Positions 63,579 to 64,000 of a DNA stretch of 64,000 nucleotides are shown piece after piece. The DNA is from Sessilibacter corallicola (GTDB taxonomy: Bacteria > Pseudomonadota > Gammaproteobacteria > Pseudomonadales > Cellvibrionaceae). The notes under the pieces are model-generated. The model was not told the origin of the DNA. It did no database searches and was given only the letters and a program-made list of their open reading frames with translations. The stretch's first letter is position 1. Each line of letters opens with the position of its first letter. Both the position numbers and the translations under genes were made by a program. The DNA lies in contig NZ_JAJSLX010000005.1 in assembly GCF_021290925.1 (NCBI RefSeq), positions 124,001 through 188,000 on the forward strand. Direction: 5' to 3'.

Positions 63579-63983
63579 GTGACCTATTCAAAGCTAGTGA
63601 TTATTTTTCTCATTGCCGTTTTATCGCTATCTGTAATAACTGCTCATTCTACCACCAAAATCACCAGTGCCCGAGGTTTGTTTTTAGACGACTTTGTCCG
63701 CCAGTGTGAACCCACCGCTGATGAAAAGCTGTGCCTGTGTTTAGGCAAAGAGATGTACGCCCAGTTTTCTCCAATCATGCGCAAAATTGCCAAAGAGACC
63801 TATCGTACTTGGCGAGCCAATAAAGCGCTCAAGTACCGAGAAGCCCATGCCATTGCTAAAGATAAGCTTTTGGATGAAACTCAGTATCGCGCGGAAACCG
63901 AATTGTTGATCAGTAAAATGCCAGAGATTTGGTCAAAGGCGTGTTTGCCGGAAGAGTTTGCCCTAGAAAAAGGGAAACCTTGA
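63579..63983 (+). CDS. Small secreted protein of unknown function
   Basis: 134 residues from GTG 63579, chosen because GCGAGG lies eight bases upstream; an in-frame GTG at 63570 overlaps that site. N-terminal signal-like segment SKLVIIFLIAVLSLSVITAH. The mature part is helical, with three cysteines near its start (QCEPTADEKLCLCLGKEM) and one near its end (KACLPEEF), which may form disulfides. No family recognised. Its stop codon overlaps the start of the next gene (TGATG), so the two are likely one operon. Confidence 0.6.
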   Translation: MTYSKLVIIFLIAVLSLSVITAHSTTKITSARGLFLDDFVRQCEPTADEKLCLCLGKEMYAQFSPIMRKIAKETYRTWRANKALKYREAHAIAKDKLLDETQYRAETELLISKMPEIWSKACLPEEFALEKGKP

Positions 63984-64000
63984 TGAGATTTCGTTTTGTG
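63983..64000 (+). CDS. Start of a further gene, cut by window edge
   Basis: ATG at 63983-63985 overlaps the previous stop codon (TGATG) and reads MRFRFV to the window end. Only six codons are visible, so nothing can be said of the product. Confidence 0.4.

Overview
The window reads as chromosomal DNA of a marine, heterotrophic gammaproteobacterium, probably Cellvibrionales-like. Evidence: the tolC / nudF / yqiB / cpdA / yqiA / parE neighbourhood known from E. coli, the glnE-ilvE-LPS-core order known from Pseudomonas, a secreted PL7 alginate lyase, a TRAP transporter and a VCBS-type lipoprotein. I cannot name the genus. No tRNA, rRNA, CRISPR array, insertion sequence or prophage was seen.

Layout. 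1-5.3 kb: amino-acid biosynthesis on the minus strand (ilvD cut by the window edge, argA, argE). 5.7-10.8 kb: signalling genes, with two CheC-like phosphatase homologues, an HxlR regulator divergent from a short-chain dehydrogenase, and a PAS-GGDEF-EAL protein that overlaps the second CheC-like gene. 10.8-12.0 kb: a long non-coding stretch. 12.0-22.1 kb: a GspE/PilB-type ATPase, glnE, ilvE, then LPS genes (family 9 glycosyltransferase, msbA, waaA). 22.1-25.0 kb: sulfotransferase, GNAT and argP on the minus strand, divergent from argO. 25.0-27.9 kb: a zinc-ribbon membrane protein and a rhomboid protease. 28.4-35.9 kb: the tolC-parE block. 36.0-42.2 kb: a HEAT-like membrane-anchored protein, the alginate lyase, and a radical SAM/DUF547 pair divergent from a catalase-like secreted protein.

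42.6-49.4 kb is the most accessory-looking part. It holds a 1707-residue RHS protein whose AT-rich C-terminal tip looks like a small protein-kinase-like toxin domain, a one-base-overlapping candidate immunity gene, and 1.2 kb of AT-rich DNA without recognisable genes. 49.4-52.8 kb holds a large VCBS/FG-GAP lipoprotein and a DUF1737 protein. 52.8-62.2 kb looks like a sensing-and-uptake locus: a DcaP-like porin, a LuxR-type response regulator, a solute-symporter-type hybrid histidine kinase (CrbS/MxtR type) and a TakP-like TRAP transporter. The intergenic regions of this locus share CCTAC...GTAGG inverted repeats. 62.2-64 kb has a small HExxH protein, a DUF99 (endonuclease dU family) protein and a small secreted protein.

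Two genome-scale oddities are notable: eight perfect copies of the DnaA-box 9-mer between 10.3 and 16.3 kb, and at least six short tandem duplications (13-22 bp period, 2-3 copies), essentially all in intergenic DNA.
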